The notes beneath the pieces are model-generated. The model was not told the DNA's origin, did not search any database, and saw nothing but the letters and a program-made list of their open reading frames with translations. Of a stretch of DNA of 40,651 nt, positions 31,775 to 38,899 are shown one piece after another. Location: the IMG/VR virus record IMGVR_UViG_3300046533_000621, positions 1-40,651 of that record; one strand, 5' to 3'. The position numbers and the translations under genes are program-made. The stretch comes from a virus. The stretch's first letter is position 1. Each line of letters opens with the position of its first letter.

Positions 31775-31953
31775 CGCCTTTCCGCCTTCCACTGCTTCGT
31801 CCGTTTCCGCAGCAGCGCCTCGCTCACGACGTCGACCCGCGGCACCTTCGGCGCTCGCCACGTCGGCCACCACAGGATCTCGACGGTGCGCTCGAGCACG
31901 GCGCCGAGCAGCAGGCAGGAGAGCCAGGAGAGGATGAGCATGGCGGACATCAC
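31771..31953 (-). CDS. Small membrane protein, 60 aa
   Basis: Read from GTG 31953 (overlapping the previous stop) or ATG 31950. Residues about 3-20 (SAMLILSWLSCLLLGAVL) form one membrane span, then WWPTW and a charged basic tail (LRKRTKQWKAERR) that would stay in the cytoplasm. Early membrane miniproteins in temperate phages may act in superinfection exclusion, but this is only a possibility. Confidence 0.62.
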   Translation of the reverse strand: MMSAMLILSWLSCLLLGAVLERTVEILWWPTWRAPKVPRVDVVSEALLRKRTKQWKAERR

Positions 31954-32138
31954 GAGGACAGGACCTCCACGGCCCTCTCGGCCATCTTTGATGCGCGCTC
32001 GCGTGCGAGCCGCGCGATCAGCGACGTGACTCGCCAGCCCATATCGCGCAGCTCGCGGGCCGACTCTTCGTCGCCGCGATCGAGCGCTTCCTTGTAGGCG
32101 AGCAACGTCGCTTTGCTGAGGGCGAGGAGGGCGTCCAT
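31950..32138 (-). CDS. Small helical protein, 62 aa
   Basis: It is predicted helical from end to end (LLALSKATLLAYKEALDRG, SARELRDMGWRVTSLIARLARERASKMAE). ATG 32138 with GAGGAGGG just upstream. It abuts the next gene without overlap. No motif recognised. Confidence 0.65.
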   Translation of the reverse strand: MDALLALSKATLLAYKEALDRGDEESARELRDMGWRVTSLIARLARERASKMAERAVEVLSS

Positions 32139-32336
32139 TTACAGCCCCTCTGCCTTGTTGAGCATCTCGGCGATAAGCACGTTGAGCGTGACGCCGCGCT
32201 TGAGCGCGCGCTCGCGCAGGCGGTCGTACGTCGCGCCGGTGACCGAGAACTGGTAGTTGCGGGCGGCCTGCTGTTTGCGGCGACGCTCCATCACGTCCGC
32301 GTACGCCTCGGCGAGGTTGTCGGCGGGGGTCTTCAC
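32139..32336 (-). CDS. Ribbon-helix-helix-like protein, 65 aa
   Basis: GTG 32336 gives a GTGA overlap; a longer form from 32354 would overlap more. After a helical, basic N-terminus comes Y-Q-F-S-V-T-G-A-T-Y-D-R-L-R-E-R-A-L-K-R-G-V-T-L-N-V-L-I-A-E-M-L, written here residue by residue: one strand, a helix, a G-V-T turn and a second helix. This is the layout of Arc/CopG repressors and small antitoxins. No toxin-like partner is obvious next to it. Confidence 0.65.
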   Translation of the reverse strand: MKTPADNLAEAYADVMERRRKQQAARNYQFSVTGATYDRLRERALKRGVTLNVLIAEMLNKAEGL

Positions 32337-32533
32337 GACTGCACCGCCCCGCACCGCTCCGCGATCTCCGCGTCGATCTGCGCGATCTCGTACGCGAGCA
32401 TCTCGTGCCCGAGCCGGTCGCCTTTGTGCAGCGACAGCGACTCGCGGACCAGCTCGCGGCGGTCGGCGAGGAGATCGGAGAGGGTGCGGGGAGGTTCGAG
32501 GTCGGGGTGGACGAGGAGGAGCGGGCCGGACAT
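32333..32533 (-). CDS. First gene of the leftward early unit, 66 aa
   Basis: A small protein starting MSGPLLLVHPDLEPP, with two helices (TLSDLLADRRELVRESLSL and GHEMLAYEIAQIDAEIAERCG). Its ATG at 32533 lies immediately beside operator 1, with no room for a normal ribosome site except a weak GAG within the operator, so its message may be leaderless. No domain is recognised. Confidence 0.65.
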   Translation of the reverse strand: MSGPLLLVHPDLEPPRTLSDLLADRRELVRESLSLHKGDRLGHEMLAYEIAQIDAEIAERCGAVQS

Positions 32534-32534
32534 G

Positions 32535-32553
32535 CTCTACAAATTATGTAGAG
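32535..32553. promoter_or_regulatory. Operator copy 1
   Basis: CTCTACAAATTATGTAGAG is a perfect palindrome with 7-bp arms (CTCTACA / TGTAGAG) around AATTA. It covers the -10 region of the leftward promoter. It is the best match of three related 19-bp sites. Confidence 0.75.
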
Positions 32554-32569
32554 CGGGCCTCCGAGTCAA
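32541..32569 (-). promoter_or_regulatory. Leftward early promoter
   Basis: On the minus strand TTGACT (complement of 32564-32569) is followed after exactly 17 bases by TAATTT (complement of 32541-32546); CATAAT with a 15-base spacer overlaps it. RNA would start at about 32533-32536, at or within 3 bases of the first ATG. The -10 box lies inside operator 1 and the -35 box lies between operators 1 and 2, so repressor binding would block it. Confidence 0.6.
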
Positions 32570-32576
32570 GATGTCT

Positions 32577-32595
32577 CTCAACAAATCATGTAGAG
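32577..32595. promoter_or_regulatory. Operator copy 2
   Basis: CTCAACAAATCATGTAGAG differs from copy 1 at two positions. Its centre is 42 bp from that of copy 1, four helical turns, so two bound repressor dimers would lie on the same face. It overlaps the stop codon of the repressor candidate gene. Confidence 0.72.
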
Positions 32596-33074
32596 GACGT
32601 CTTCCATGGCATCTTTCGCGGCGACTGACCGGGCATCCTCGTCACGTGCTCCCACTTCTCGGCGCGCTCGCGGATCTCTCGGAGCATGTCGACGAAGTAC
32701 TCGATCGGCGCAAACGCATGAAACGCCTCGCCGGCTTCGGCCCATTCGCGAAACCACGGTTGCTCTGCTCGGAGACGGATCGGCAGCGGCGTAATGTCGG
32801 CGGCCGGCGGTGGCAGCTCCGATCCCGCATCGGCGAGGACCTGATAATAGCGAACCAGTCGAGCCGGGGCGATGTCGCCCTTGCGCATGCGCCCGAACTG
32901 CACGTGGTGGCTGTCCGATTCGTAGCCGGCGCGCACGGCCCAGTCCGCCGGTTGGATGCCGAGGCGCTCGGCCTCGCTGATCATTTGGTGGATGTAGTCG
33001 ATGGTCGGCAGCAAGGTGCTCGGGCGCCTTTCGTGCTTCTGCGATCGGTTGGTTGTTGGTTTTTTCCGTGTCAT
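32586..33074 (-). CDS. Repressor candidate with helix-turn-helix
   Basis: A 162-residue protein encoded between two operator groups, the place of a lysogeny repressor. After a basic N-terminus (MTRKKPTTNRSQKHERR), residues about 25-80 form helices with I-S-E-A-E-R-L-G-I-Q-P-A-D-W-A-V-R-A-G-Y, H-H-V-Q-F-G-R-M-R-K-G and L-V-R-Y-Y-Q-V-L-A-D, an XRE-type helix-turn-helix layout. The C-terminal half (PWFREWAEAGEAFHAFAPIEYF) may dimerise. There is no LexA-like Ser/Lys peptidase, so induction would not be by RecA-stimulated self-cleavage. Whether this or the Cro-like protein reads the operators is inferred. Confidence 0.68.
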   Translation of the reverse strand: MTRKKPTTNRSQKHERRPSTLLPTIDYIHQMISEAERLGIQPADWAVRAGYESDSHHVQFGRMRKGDIAPARLVRYYQVLADAGSELPPPAADITPLPIRLRAEQPWFREWAEAGEAFHAFAPIEYFVDMLREIRERAEKWEHVTRMPGQSPRKMPWKTSST

Positions 33075-33102
33075 GCGTCAACCGTCGCGCCGCGTCATTC
33101 AA

Positions 33103-33114
33103 CAATCGCGATTG
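33103..33114. promoter_or_regulatory. 12-bp palindrome in the immunity region
   Basis: CAATCGCGATTG is a perfect 12-bp palindrome between the repressor start and the rightward promoter. It does not resemble the 19-bp operators, so it may bind a different regulator or lie in the repressor gene's own promoter. Confidence 0.35.
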
Positions 33115-33119
33115 CTGGC

Positions 33120-33148
33120 TTGCGTTGCCTCAACAGAAAATGTAGACA
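33120..33148 (+). promoter_or_regulatory. Rightward early promoter
   Basis: TTGCGT (33120-33125) and TAGACA (33143-33148) are separated by exactly 17 bases. Both boxes are weak matches. RNA would start at about 33155, the G of the Cro-like gene's GTG, suggesting a leaderless message. The operator copy 3 covers the spacer and most of the -10 box. Confidence 0.5.
33129..33147. promoter_or_regulatory. Operator copy 3
   Basis: CTCAACAGAAAATGTAGAC keeps the outer CTC-ACA and ATGTAGA of the two leftward copies, with changes in the centre and the last base. It lies on the rightward promoter, so one regulator could control both early units. Confidence 0.68.
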
Positions 33149-33154
33149 CAAGGT

Positions 33155-33373
33155 GTGAGCCGCCGTCCTCCCCCGCTGCACGAGCGCATCAAGGAGCGCG
33201 TTACGGCGGCGGGCTTTACGCAGGGCGACCTGGCCGAGCGACTCGGCTGGCACGAGATGAAGGTCTGGCGCGTCTTGAACGGGCGCACTGCGCTGTCTGC
33301 TGACGACGTCGAGATCTTCGCGCGCCTCCTGCGCGTTCCCGTCGGCGATCTCTACGACGCCAAGGCGAGCTGA
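33155..33373 (+). CDS. Cro-like XRE-family regulator
   Basis: A 72-residue protein with a complete helix-turn-helix: A-G-F-T-Q-G-D-L-A-E-R-L-G-W (about 19-32), recognition helix H-E-M-K-V-W-R-V-L-N-G-R (about 33-44), then LSADDVEIFARLLRVPVGDLY, the classic end of XRE/Cro domains. It is the first gene of the rightward unit, as cro is in lambda, and probably competes with the repressor. It starts at GTG 33155; AAGG lies too close to act as a normal ribosome site. Confidence 0.83.
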   Translation: MSRRPPPLHERIKERVTAAGFTQGDLAERLGWHEMKVWRVLNGRTALSADDVEIFARLLRVPVGDLYDAKAS

Positions 33374-33375
33374 CG

Positions 33376-33549
33376 ATGACGCCATCGTCCCTCGCCGCAT
33401 CGGTGCGTCCGGACTCGAACTGCGACGTTTTCGCACGCTTTTTATTTGCCGTGCGCGGCCGCGTGTCTGCTCGTGGTGATTCGCCGCTTGCGGTCCCGCA
33501 ACAAATTGTGCCAGGGTGCCGCCGCTCGTCGAGAAACGGGGTTGCGTGA
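33376..33549 (+). CDS. Possible small protein, 57 aa
   Basis: ATG 33376, two bases after the Cro-like stop, opens a 57-residue frame that ends with a GTGA overlap onto the next gene. The sequence is mixed (FARFLFAVRGRVSARG in the middle, basic tail) with no recognisable domain. A hairpin plus T-run within it could instead be an early terminator, so this stretch may be untranslated. Confidence 0.38.
   Translation: MTPSSLAASVRPDSNCDVFARFLFAVRGRVSARGDSPLAVPQQIVPGCRRSSRNGVA
33421..33447 (+). terminator. Weak hairpin and T-run after the Cro-like gene
   Basis: TGCGA (33421-33425) pairs with TCGCA (33431-33435) around a 5-base loop, followed after three bases by TTTTTATTT (33439-33447). The stem is short, so termination would be partial, similar in place to the early terminator behind lambda cro. 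No antitermination gene is recognised nearby. Confidence 0.3.
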
Positions 33550-33968
33550 GCGGACAGCTCGCGATCTCCTTCCCTGCCGAGTACGTCGGGAAGCTCGCAT
33601 GGGAGCGTCAGCTCGACGCGATCCGCGCGGCCGTCAAGCACCTCGGACCCAAAGAGGTCGCGTTCACGCTCGACGTCGCGGCGACGCAGCTCCACGACGC
33701 GCTCAACGAGCGCGAGCGCAAGCACTGGTACGCGCACTGGACGCACGTTCTCAAGGCGATGCTCGTCGCCAAGCGTGACGCGACCGCCGACGAGATCCTC
33801 CGCGCGATCTCGGATGCCGATGTCGAAACGACGCCGTTCGCGCTCGTCGACGCCGAGCCGCTGACCGCCGAGGAAGAGAGCGCGGCGCTGCGTCGCGAGC
33901 TCGCGAAGTTCGGCGACGCGGGCAAGGCGGCGATCGATCGCGTGAAGCGGCGCGGAGCGAAACGATGA
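33546..33968 (+). CDS. Early hypothetical protein, 140 aa
   Basis: GTG 33546 is chosen over 33516 because AAACGGGG sits just upstream and the GTG overlaps the preceding small frame. The protein is helical: LAWERQLDAIRAAVKHLG, VAFTLDVAATQLHDALNERERKHWYAHWTHVLKAM (about residues 38-72), and a C-terminal coiled coil. The first 60-70 residues could form a DNA-binding fold, but no specific motif is seen. It lies in the replication module. Confidence 0.68.
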   Translation: MSGQLAISFPAEYVGKLAWERQLDAIRAAVKHLGPKEVAFTLDVAATQLHDALNERERKHWYAHWTHVLKAMLVAKRDATADEILRAISDADVETTPFALVDAEPLTAEEESAALRRELAKFGDAGKAAIDRVKRRGAKR

Positions 33969-34240
33969 CCTGCACCGCCTCCATCCTCGCGCTGTTCCCC
34001 TCCGACGACGTCGTGCTGACGCGGACGGAGATCCTGGCGCGCCTCGGCCTACCGCCGTTGAACGTCGACGTCGCGCTGACGCACCTCGTGAAGCGCGGCC
34101 GGCTGTTCCGGATCGCCCGCGCCGAGTACGCGCGCACCGCCAGCGCTGCGACTGCGGTTGTCCGGCTCGAGAGGCGCGTCTCCGAGCTCGAGGCGCAGGT
34201 CGCATTCCTGTTGAAGTCGTTCGTCGCGGGGGCCGCGTAA
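33965..34240 (+). CDS. Winged-helix protein with C-terminal coiled coil, 91 aa
   Basis: Residues about 8-55 (LFPSDDVVLTRTEILARLGLP, NVDVALTHLVKRGRLFRIARAEYAR) follow the helix, helix, recognition helix and wing pattern of small regulators. Residues about 62-85 form a leucine-zipper-like coiled coil (RLERRVSELEAQVAFLLK) for oligomerisation. It would bind DNA as a dimer or higher multimer. Its position between early genes suggests a role in replication control or delayed early regulation. Confidence 0.7.
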   Translation: MTCTASILALFPSDDVVLTRTEILARLGLPPLNVDVALTHLVKRGRLFRIARAEYARTASAATAVVRLERRVSELEAQVAFLLKSFVAGAA

Positions 34241-34244
34241 CACC

Positions 34245-34781
34245 ATGTCCACCGACGACAAAGCCGCAGGCGCGCCGCAAACTGGCACAATCCGGACGCG
34301 ACCGTCGCGCGAGGGCACGCTTCGTCGCGAGGCCCTCTGCCGCTCGATCTGCGCGCGCCTCTGCGACGAGCGCCGCAGCGAGGACGAGCTGCGCGTGATC
34401 GACGACGTGCTGGCCGGGCTCGAGCGTGGCGCTGACCAGTACGGGCCGCTCGACCTCGAGCGCGACGGGCGCGACTGGAACGAAGAGGCGGCGCAGGAAG
34501 CTCGCGACCTACTCGCGTATCAGGCGATGGCGCGCGTCGTCGCCAAGCAGCAGCGACGAAGAGAGCAAGACGATTCTCGTGTGCAGGCGCCGGCGTCCCC
34601 ATCCCCCGGGTTCGCATCGTCGGCGCCTGCACCGGGAAGCTTGACCTCGCGCCTGCTCGTCGAAGCCGGCTTGGCCGAACTCCGCGCCAACGCGCCGCGT
34701 ACTGCGCCGGCCGTCGTCGATTACCCAGGCGTGGCCGAGCTCGACGAGCGGATCGGCTTAATCGAATTGAGGGACGACTAG
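34245..34781 (+). CDS. Conserved early phage protein (dATP/dGTP diphosphohydrolase-like segment), 178 aa
   Basis: Residues about 50-100 (ERGADQYGPLDLERDGRDW, then EEAAQEARDLLAYQAMARVVAKQ) match the Y-G-P-L-x-L-x-x-D-x-R-D-x-x-x-E-A-x-x-E-x-x-D-x-x-x-Y pattern of phage proteins related to MazG-like and dATP/dGTP diphosphohydrolase N-terminal domains; a metal-binding acidic helix is visible. The last 60 residues are unrelated and Pro/Ala-rich. An enzymatic role is possible but not proved. Confidence 0.7.
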   Translation: MSTDDKAAGAPQTGTIRTRPSREGTLRREALCRSICARLCDERRSEDELRVIDDVLAGLERGADQYGPLDLERDGRDWNEEAAQEARDLLAYQAMARVVAKQQRRREQDDSRVQAPASPSPGFASSAPAPGSLTSRLLVEAGLAELRANAPRTAPAVVDYPGVAELDERIGLIELRDD

Positions 34782-35207
34782 ATGCGCAGTCCAATTGAGA
34801 TCCGGTTAACGGACGCGATCGTCGATGCGCTGGAGCAGCGCGGTATTGACGAGCTGTTCGACGAGTACCTTCAGTTTCCGGTTGAGTCGTATCGCATCGA
34901 CATCATGCTCGAGGGTACGTACGGCCGCCTCGCCGTCGAGTGCGACGGCTTCGACTTCCACGATCGCACGAAGCAGCAAGCCGCATACGACCGGTCGCGC
35001 GATCGGCGGCTGTTGATGCTCGGCATCCCGACGATCCGTTTCACCGGCAGCGAGATCGTCCACGACGATGCGCGGTGCGCGGCCGAGGTCATCGATCTGT
35101 TCATCGAACTCGAGGAGCGCGCACGCCTGCTCTTCGAGGCGCTCAGGGCGAGATGCGATCGACAGTACGACGCCGACCCGTCGGCGTTTCGTATGGGGAA
35201 GATCTAA
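34782..35207 (+). CDS. DUF559/Vsr-like PD-(D/E)xK endonuclease
   Basis: A 141-residue protein with a restriction-endonuclease-like core: Y-R-I-D-I-M-L (D40), L-A-V-E-C-D-G (E53, D55), then K-Q-Q-A-A-Y-D-R-S-R-D-R-R-L-L-M-L-G-I-P-T-I-R-F-T-G-S-E-I. This order is that of DUF559 and very-short-patch-repair-like nucleases. It sits directly after the previous stop and shares a base with the replication initiator's ATG (TAATG). A role in recombination, host DNA degradation or replication is possible. Confidence 0.78.
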   Translation: MRSPIEIRLTDAIVDALEQRGIDELFDEYLQFPVESYRIDIMLEGTYGRLAVECDGFDFHDRTKQQAAYDRSRDRRLLMLGIPTIRFTGSEIVHDDARCAAEVIDLFIELEERARLLFEALRARCDRQYDADPSAFRMGKI

Positions 35208-36133
35208 TGGCGGGCGCGTGGTGCAAGGTGGCCTCGAACCTCGACAGCCATCCCAAGATCCGCAAAGCGGGCCGGCTGGGTCGCGAGGTGTTCCTGTTCG
35301 CGCTCCGACTGAACGCGGATCCGGCCAATCCGGTTCCTGGGATCGTGCCAGCCGTGATGCTCGAGGACTGGTACGTCGCGGAGCAACTGATGATGACCGT
35401 AACGGAGAGTAACGAAGGTTTGTTACGCGTTTTAAGCGCCGGTCTTCTGAAGAAACGGGGGGCGTCATTCGAGATCGTTGGGTGGGACGACGATTGGGGG
35501 CGCCGACCCAAGAGTAACGCCGAACGACAGGCCGATTTCCGCACAAAGCAGCGGAACCGCACCGCTACTGGCGAGCACAAGACTCCGTCAGTAACGGAGC
35601 CATCGTTACGGCGTAACGCGAATAACGAAAGTAACGGATCAGAGGAGATCAGAGGAGATCAGATAAGAAGAGAGGAGAAGAGAGAAGAGGGAGAGTGTGA
35701 GAGGGAGGTCGCGGCTGACGCCGCTCGCGTTTCGGCTCCGGACTCTTCGCTGCTCGCTGAGTTCAAGCGCAAGGTGGACGCGATGCCTGCGCAGCGGCCG
35801 AAGAAGCCGAAGCCGCCGGCCGCATCGCAGGCAGAGCTCGCCAGCGTTCGCATCGTGCTCGAGAAGCTCGGCTCTCGAAACGGGGTGGCATATTCGGGTT
35901 CTGTCGAGCACGTGAAGCTCATCGTCGACCGGCTTCGCGACGGCTACACCGAGCTCGACTTGCGCAAGGTGGTCGCTCACAAGGCCGACGAGTGGGAGAG
36001 CGACGACAAGATGCGTCGACACCTGTGTCCCGAAACGCTTTTCGGGCCGAGGACGATCCAGCGATACATCGACGCAGCGCGTACGGCGTACAAGCACGTC
36101 GAAACAGCCGAGCCGCAGCAGGTGAGCCAGTGA
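35207..36133 (+). CDS. Replication initiator with C-terminal phage replisome domain
   Basis: A 308-residue protein. The N-terminal ~95 residues (MAGAWCKVASNLDSHPKI, LFALRLNADPANPVPG) resemble a winged-helix phage replisome organiser. Residues about 100-205 are charged and low in complexity. The C-terminal ~75 residues hold V-E-H-V-K-L-I-V-D-R-L, K-A-D-E-W and H-L-C-P-E-T-L-F-G (272-280), a pattern of the phage conserved C-terminal (DnaD-like/Phg_2220_C) domain that recruits host helicase factors. The middle encodes an iteron cluster, probably the origin. It lies between nuclease and MTase genes in the early unit. Confidence 0.8.
   Translation: MAGAWCKVASNLDSHPKIRKAGRLGREVFLFALRLNADPANPVPGIVPAVMLEDWYVAEQLMMTVTESNEGLLRVLSAGLLKKRGASFEIVGWDDDWGRRPKSNAERQADFRTKQRNRTATGEHKTPSVTEPSLRRNANNESNGSEEIRGDQIRREEKREEGECEREVAADAARVSAPDSSLLAEFKRKVDAMPAQRPKKPKPPAASQAELASVRIVLEKLGSRNGVAYSGSVEHVKLIVDRLRDGYTELDLRKVVAHKADEWESDDKMRRHLCPETLFGPRTIQRYIDAARTAYKHVETAEPQQVSQ
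35399..35710. other. Probable replication origin: GTAACG iterons and purine-rich tract
   Basis: GTAACG occurs at 35399, 35409, 35514, 35591, 35613 and 35631 on the plus strand and at 35604-35609 on the minus strand, with variants at 35622 (ATAACG) and 35422-35426 (GTAAC, minus). Five sites fall within 35591-35636. Immediately after is a ~70-base AG-rich tract (35640-35710), beginning with a doubled AGAGGAGATCAG, which could be the first region to unwind. Iterons plus an asymmetric tract inside the initiator gene are the lambda-type arrangement. Confidence 0.68.
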
Positions 36134-36309
36134 GGGCTAAATTTGTCGGGGGCAGCGAGGACGGAAAGATCCGCGACGTCGCCGGAGCGACCTTTTGCCT
36201 AGTTGCGCACACAGAAACAAAGATCCTCCAGCGCTACAAGCGCGTCAGTGTCGGACGCGAACACGAAGCCGGGATGGCGGTGTACGAGTTCGTCGGAGTG
36301 GAGCCATGA
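36130..36309 (+). CDS. Small protein, 59 aa
   Basis: GTG 36130 gives a GTGA overlap with the initiator stop. The sequence is short alternating strands (KIRDVAGATFCLVAHTETKIL, MAVYEFVGVE) with a basic middle. It looks like a small beta domain; no metal site or catalytic motif. It overlaps the next gene by 4 bases. Confidence 0.65.
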   Translation: MRAKFVGGSEDGKIRDVAGATFCLVAHTETKILQRYKRVSVGREHEAGMAVYEFVGVEP

Positions 36310-36803
36310 GCGACTTCGAGCCCGATCCCGAGGTCCTCGCCGACGCGCATCTCCGCAACGAGACCGAGCGCGACTCGACGCGAACGCGCGGCCAAGGCGT
36401 CTACGACTGGCAGCCGTCGCCGACCGTGGCGCAATGGCCGTGTCGCAACGCGAAGTGCGGCGCCCTGTGCGACGTGACGCAGGACGCGATCGACCACCTC
36501 GCGATGTTTAACCGCCAGCTCGCGCGCAGCGGCAAGCCGGCGATCCAGCCAGCCGAGGTCATGGCGTGCAAGTCGTGTCGCTCGCTGCTCGAGGAATGGC
36601 GCGAGCGTGGCAATCGGCGTGTCGTGACGGACATGGCGGTCGCGCTCAAGCGGCTTCGCGCCAGCAACAACCCGGAGGGCGAGACCGAGCTGATTCGCAT
36701 GCTCGAGGCGTGTCGCTACCCCGACGTGCAGGCGGCGATCCGGGCGATGCGCGCGAGCATCGAGGCGCGGAAGGCGAAGCCGGGACGGATGGGGAGCGTA
36801 TGA
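36306..36803 (+). CDS. Zinc-finger-like hypothetical protein, 165 aa
   Basis: An acidic, Arg-rich N-terminus (about 1-40) precedes W-P-C-R-N-A-K-C-G-A-L-C-D (about 44-56) and, after a helix, M-A-C-K-S-C-R-S-L-L (about 89-98), a likely Cys4 zinc site. The C-terminal part is helical (VVTDMAVALKRLRASNNPEGE, QAAIRAMRASIEARKAKPG). It could bind DNA and is coupled to the methyltransferase that follows. No family recognised. Confidence 0.68.
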   Translation: MSDFEPDPEVLADAHLRNETERDSTRTRGQGVYDWQPSPTVAQWPCRNAKCGALCDVTQDAIDHLAMFNRQLARSGKPAIQPAEVMACKSCRSLLEEWRERGNRRVVTDMAVALKRLRASNNPEGETELIRMLEACRYPDVQAAIRAMRASIEARKAKPGRMGSV

Positions 36804-37558
36804 CCGCCTCCGGATCCGACTGGACGCTCCACCTCGGCGACTGCCTCGAATGGCTGCCGACGTTGGCGGACAAGAGCGTCGATGTGGTCATAACCGACCC
36901 GCCGTACAGCGAGCATACGCACGCCAAACAGTGGATCGGTGCCGCGCTTACCCAGAACGGCGCCAAACGCGTCAGCACGAGCCACGCCGGGCTTTCGTTC
37001 GCTGCGATCACCGCAGAGCAGGCAGCCGAATGCGCGCTCCAGTGGCAGCGTGTCGCGCGTCGTTGGGTGATCGCGTTCACCGACTTGGAAGGGATCGCGC
37101 TGTGGAGCCTCGCTTTCGCCAATGCCGGTCTGGACTACGTGCGCACGTGCATTTGGGACAAAGTTGACGGCGCGCCGCAGTTCACCGGAGATCGCCCCGC
37201 GGCCGGAGCCGAGGCGGTGGTGTGTTCGCATCAGCCCGGAAAGAAGCGATGGAACGGCGGTGGTCGGCGGAACGTGTTTCGCCACGAGGTCAATGGCCAG
37301 CGCGGCGACAAGCCCCACCCGACCACCAAGCCTGTGCCGCTCATGTGCGAGCTCGTCTCGCTGTTCTCCGACCCCGGCGAGCTTATCCTCGACCCCTTCG
37401 CCGGCAGCGGCACCACCGGCGTCGCCGCCCTGCGCCTCGGCCGTCGCTTCCTCGGCTGCGAGCGCGACGCGAACTACCACGCGATCGCCGAGCGTCGGCT
37501 CAGAGGCGACGAGGCGTGTCCGAAGCCAGAACAGCCAAGTCTGTTTGGAGAGCCGTGA
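36800..37558 (+). CDS. DNA methyltransferase, beta class
   Basis: A 252-residue S-adenosylmethionine-dependent enzyme that would methylate an amino group in DNA (N6-adenine or N4-cytosine). The catalytic motif IV, T-D-P-P-Y (32-36), comes before motif I, D-P-F-A-G-S-G-T-T-G (198-207), with target region between, giving the beta-group order. T-T-K-P (175-178) is the usual motif X. The D-P-P-Y form suits adenine or N4-cytosine and does not decide. No restriction partner is next to it, so it may protect phage DNA or regulate. Confidence 0.88.
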   Translation: MTASGSDWTLHLGDCLEWLPTLADKSVDVVITDPPYSEHTHAKQWIGAALTQNGAKRVSTSHAGLSFAAITAEQAAECALQWQRVARRWVIAFTDLEGIALWSLAFANAGLDYVRTCIWDKVDGAPQFTGDRPAAGAEAVVCSHQPGKKRWNGGGRRNVFRHEVNGQRGDKPHPTTKPVPLMCELVSLFSDPGELILDPFAGSGTTGVAALRLGRRFLGCERDANYHAIAERRLRGDEACPKPEQPSLFGEP

Positions 37559-37772
37559 GTTTCAAGTCTAGCGATCCGGCGTTGCGGGCTTTCGACGAAG
37601 CCTACGACCGCATCATCGGCACGTCGCTGGACGAAGCCTGCGCCCAACGCGACGCCCTCCACGACGCGCTGAGCTCGCTTGTGGCGCATGTTCGGCGCAT
37701 CGGCGGGTACGCGACGCAGGACGAGCAGAACGTGGTGTGGCGAGCTATGGCGGTGCTGGAGGAGACGAGACG

Positions 37773-37776
<4 letters not shown>
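37555..37776 (+). CDS. Small helical protein, 73 aa
   Basis: GTG 37555 overlaps the methyltransferase stop. The sequence is mostly one or two helices (ALRAFDEAYDRIIG, LDEACAQRDALHDALSSLVAHVRRIG, NVVWRAMAVLEET). No motif is recognised. Coupled to the repeat-containing gene downstream. Confidence 0.65.
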
Positions 37777-38461
<685 letters not shown>

Positions 38462-38465
<4 letters not shown>

Positions 38466-38899
38466 TGGACCCGTTCGAGATGGACGACTACGAGGCGGTC
38501 AACCTGCACTGGCTGCTGTCGCTTGCGCACAATCTCAACCTCGACACCGGCGACTGGTGCGGACAACTACGGTTCAAGCTGGAGGAGCGGTTTCGCGACC
38601 ACCCGCCGGAGAGCAAGGAGCCCAACAGTCCGCCCGGAGACACAGCGATGCGCTTGAGATCGGCCGCGGCGCAGATCCTCAAGGCTGACATTGAGCAGCG
38701 CAGTGCGGAGAACGTCGCCCTCAAGGCCGAGGTCGAGCGCATGCGGCCGGTGTACGAGGCGGCGAAGGCGTGGCACGCGGCAGATCGCGCGATGGACAGC
38801 GCCGATGCCGAGTTCAGCGGGAACTTCGGAACTGCGTGGGACGCTCTGAATGCTGCCGTAGACGTCGCGCTCGCGAGCGAAGCGAAGGGGCCGAAGTGA
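38462..38899 (+). CDS. Hypothetical protein sharing a module with the leftward unit, 145 aa
   Basis: ATG 38462 overlaps the previous stop. The N-terminal part is an acidic region followed by NLHWLLSLAHNLNLD and a polar linker. From residue ~75 the protein holds K-A-E-V-E-R-M-R-P-V-Y-E-A-A-K-A-W and a helix ending NAAVDVALASE, close to the C-terminal half of the 139-residue protein at 28555-28974 on the minus strand. No function recognised. Confidence 0.7.

Noticed and set aside
32139-32533. Toxin-antitoxin pair (RHH protein plus neighbour)
   Set aside because: The 66-residue neighbour has no RelE-, PIN- or other toxin-like features, and both genes lie under the early operator.
33498-33516. 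A fourth operator copy (CGCAACAAATTGTGCCAGG)
   Set aside because: Only about 12 of 19 positions match and the conserved right arm TGTAGAG is lost, so it may be chance.
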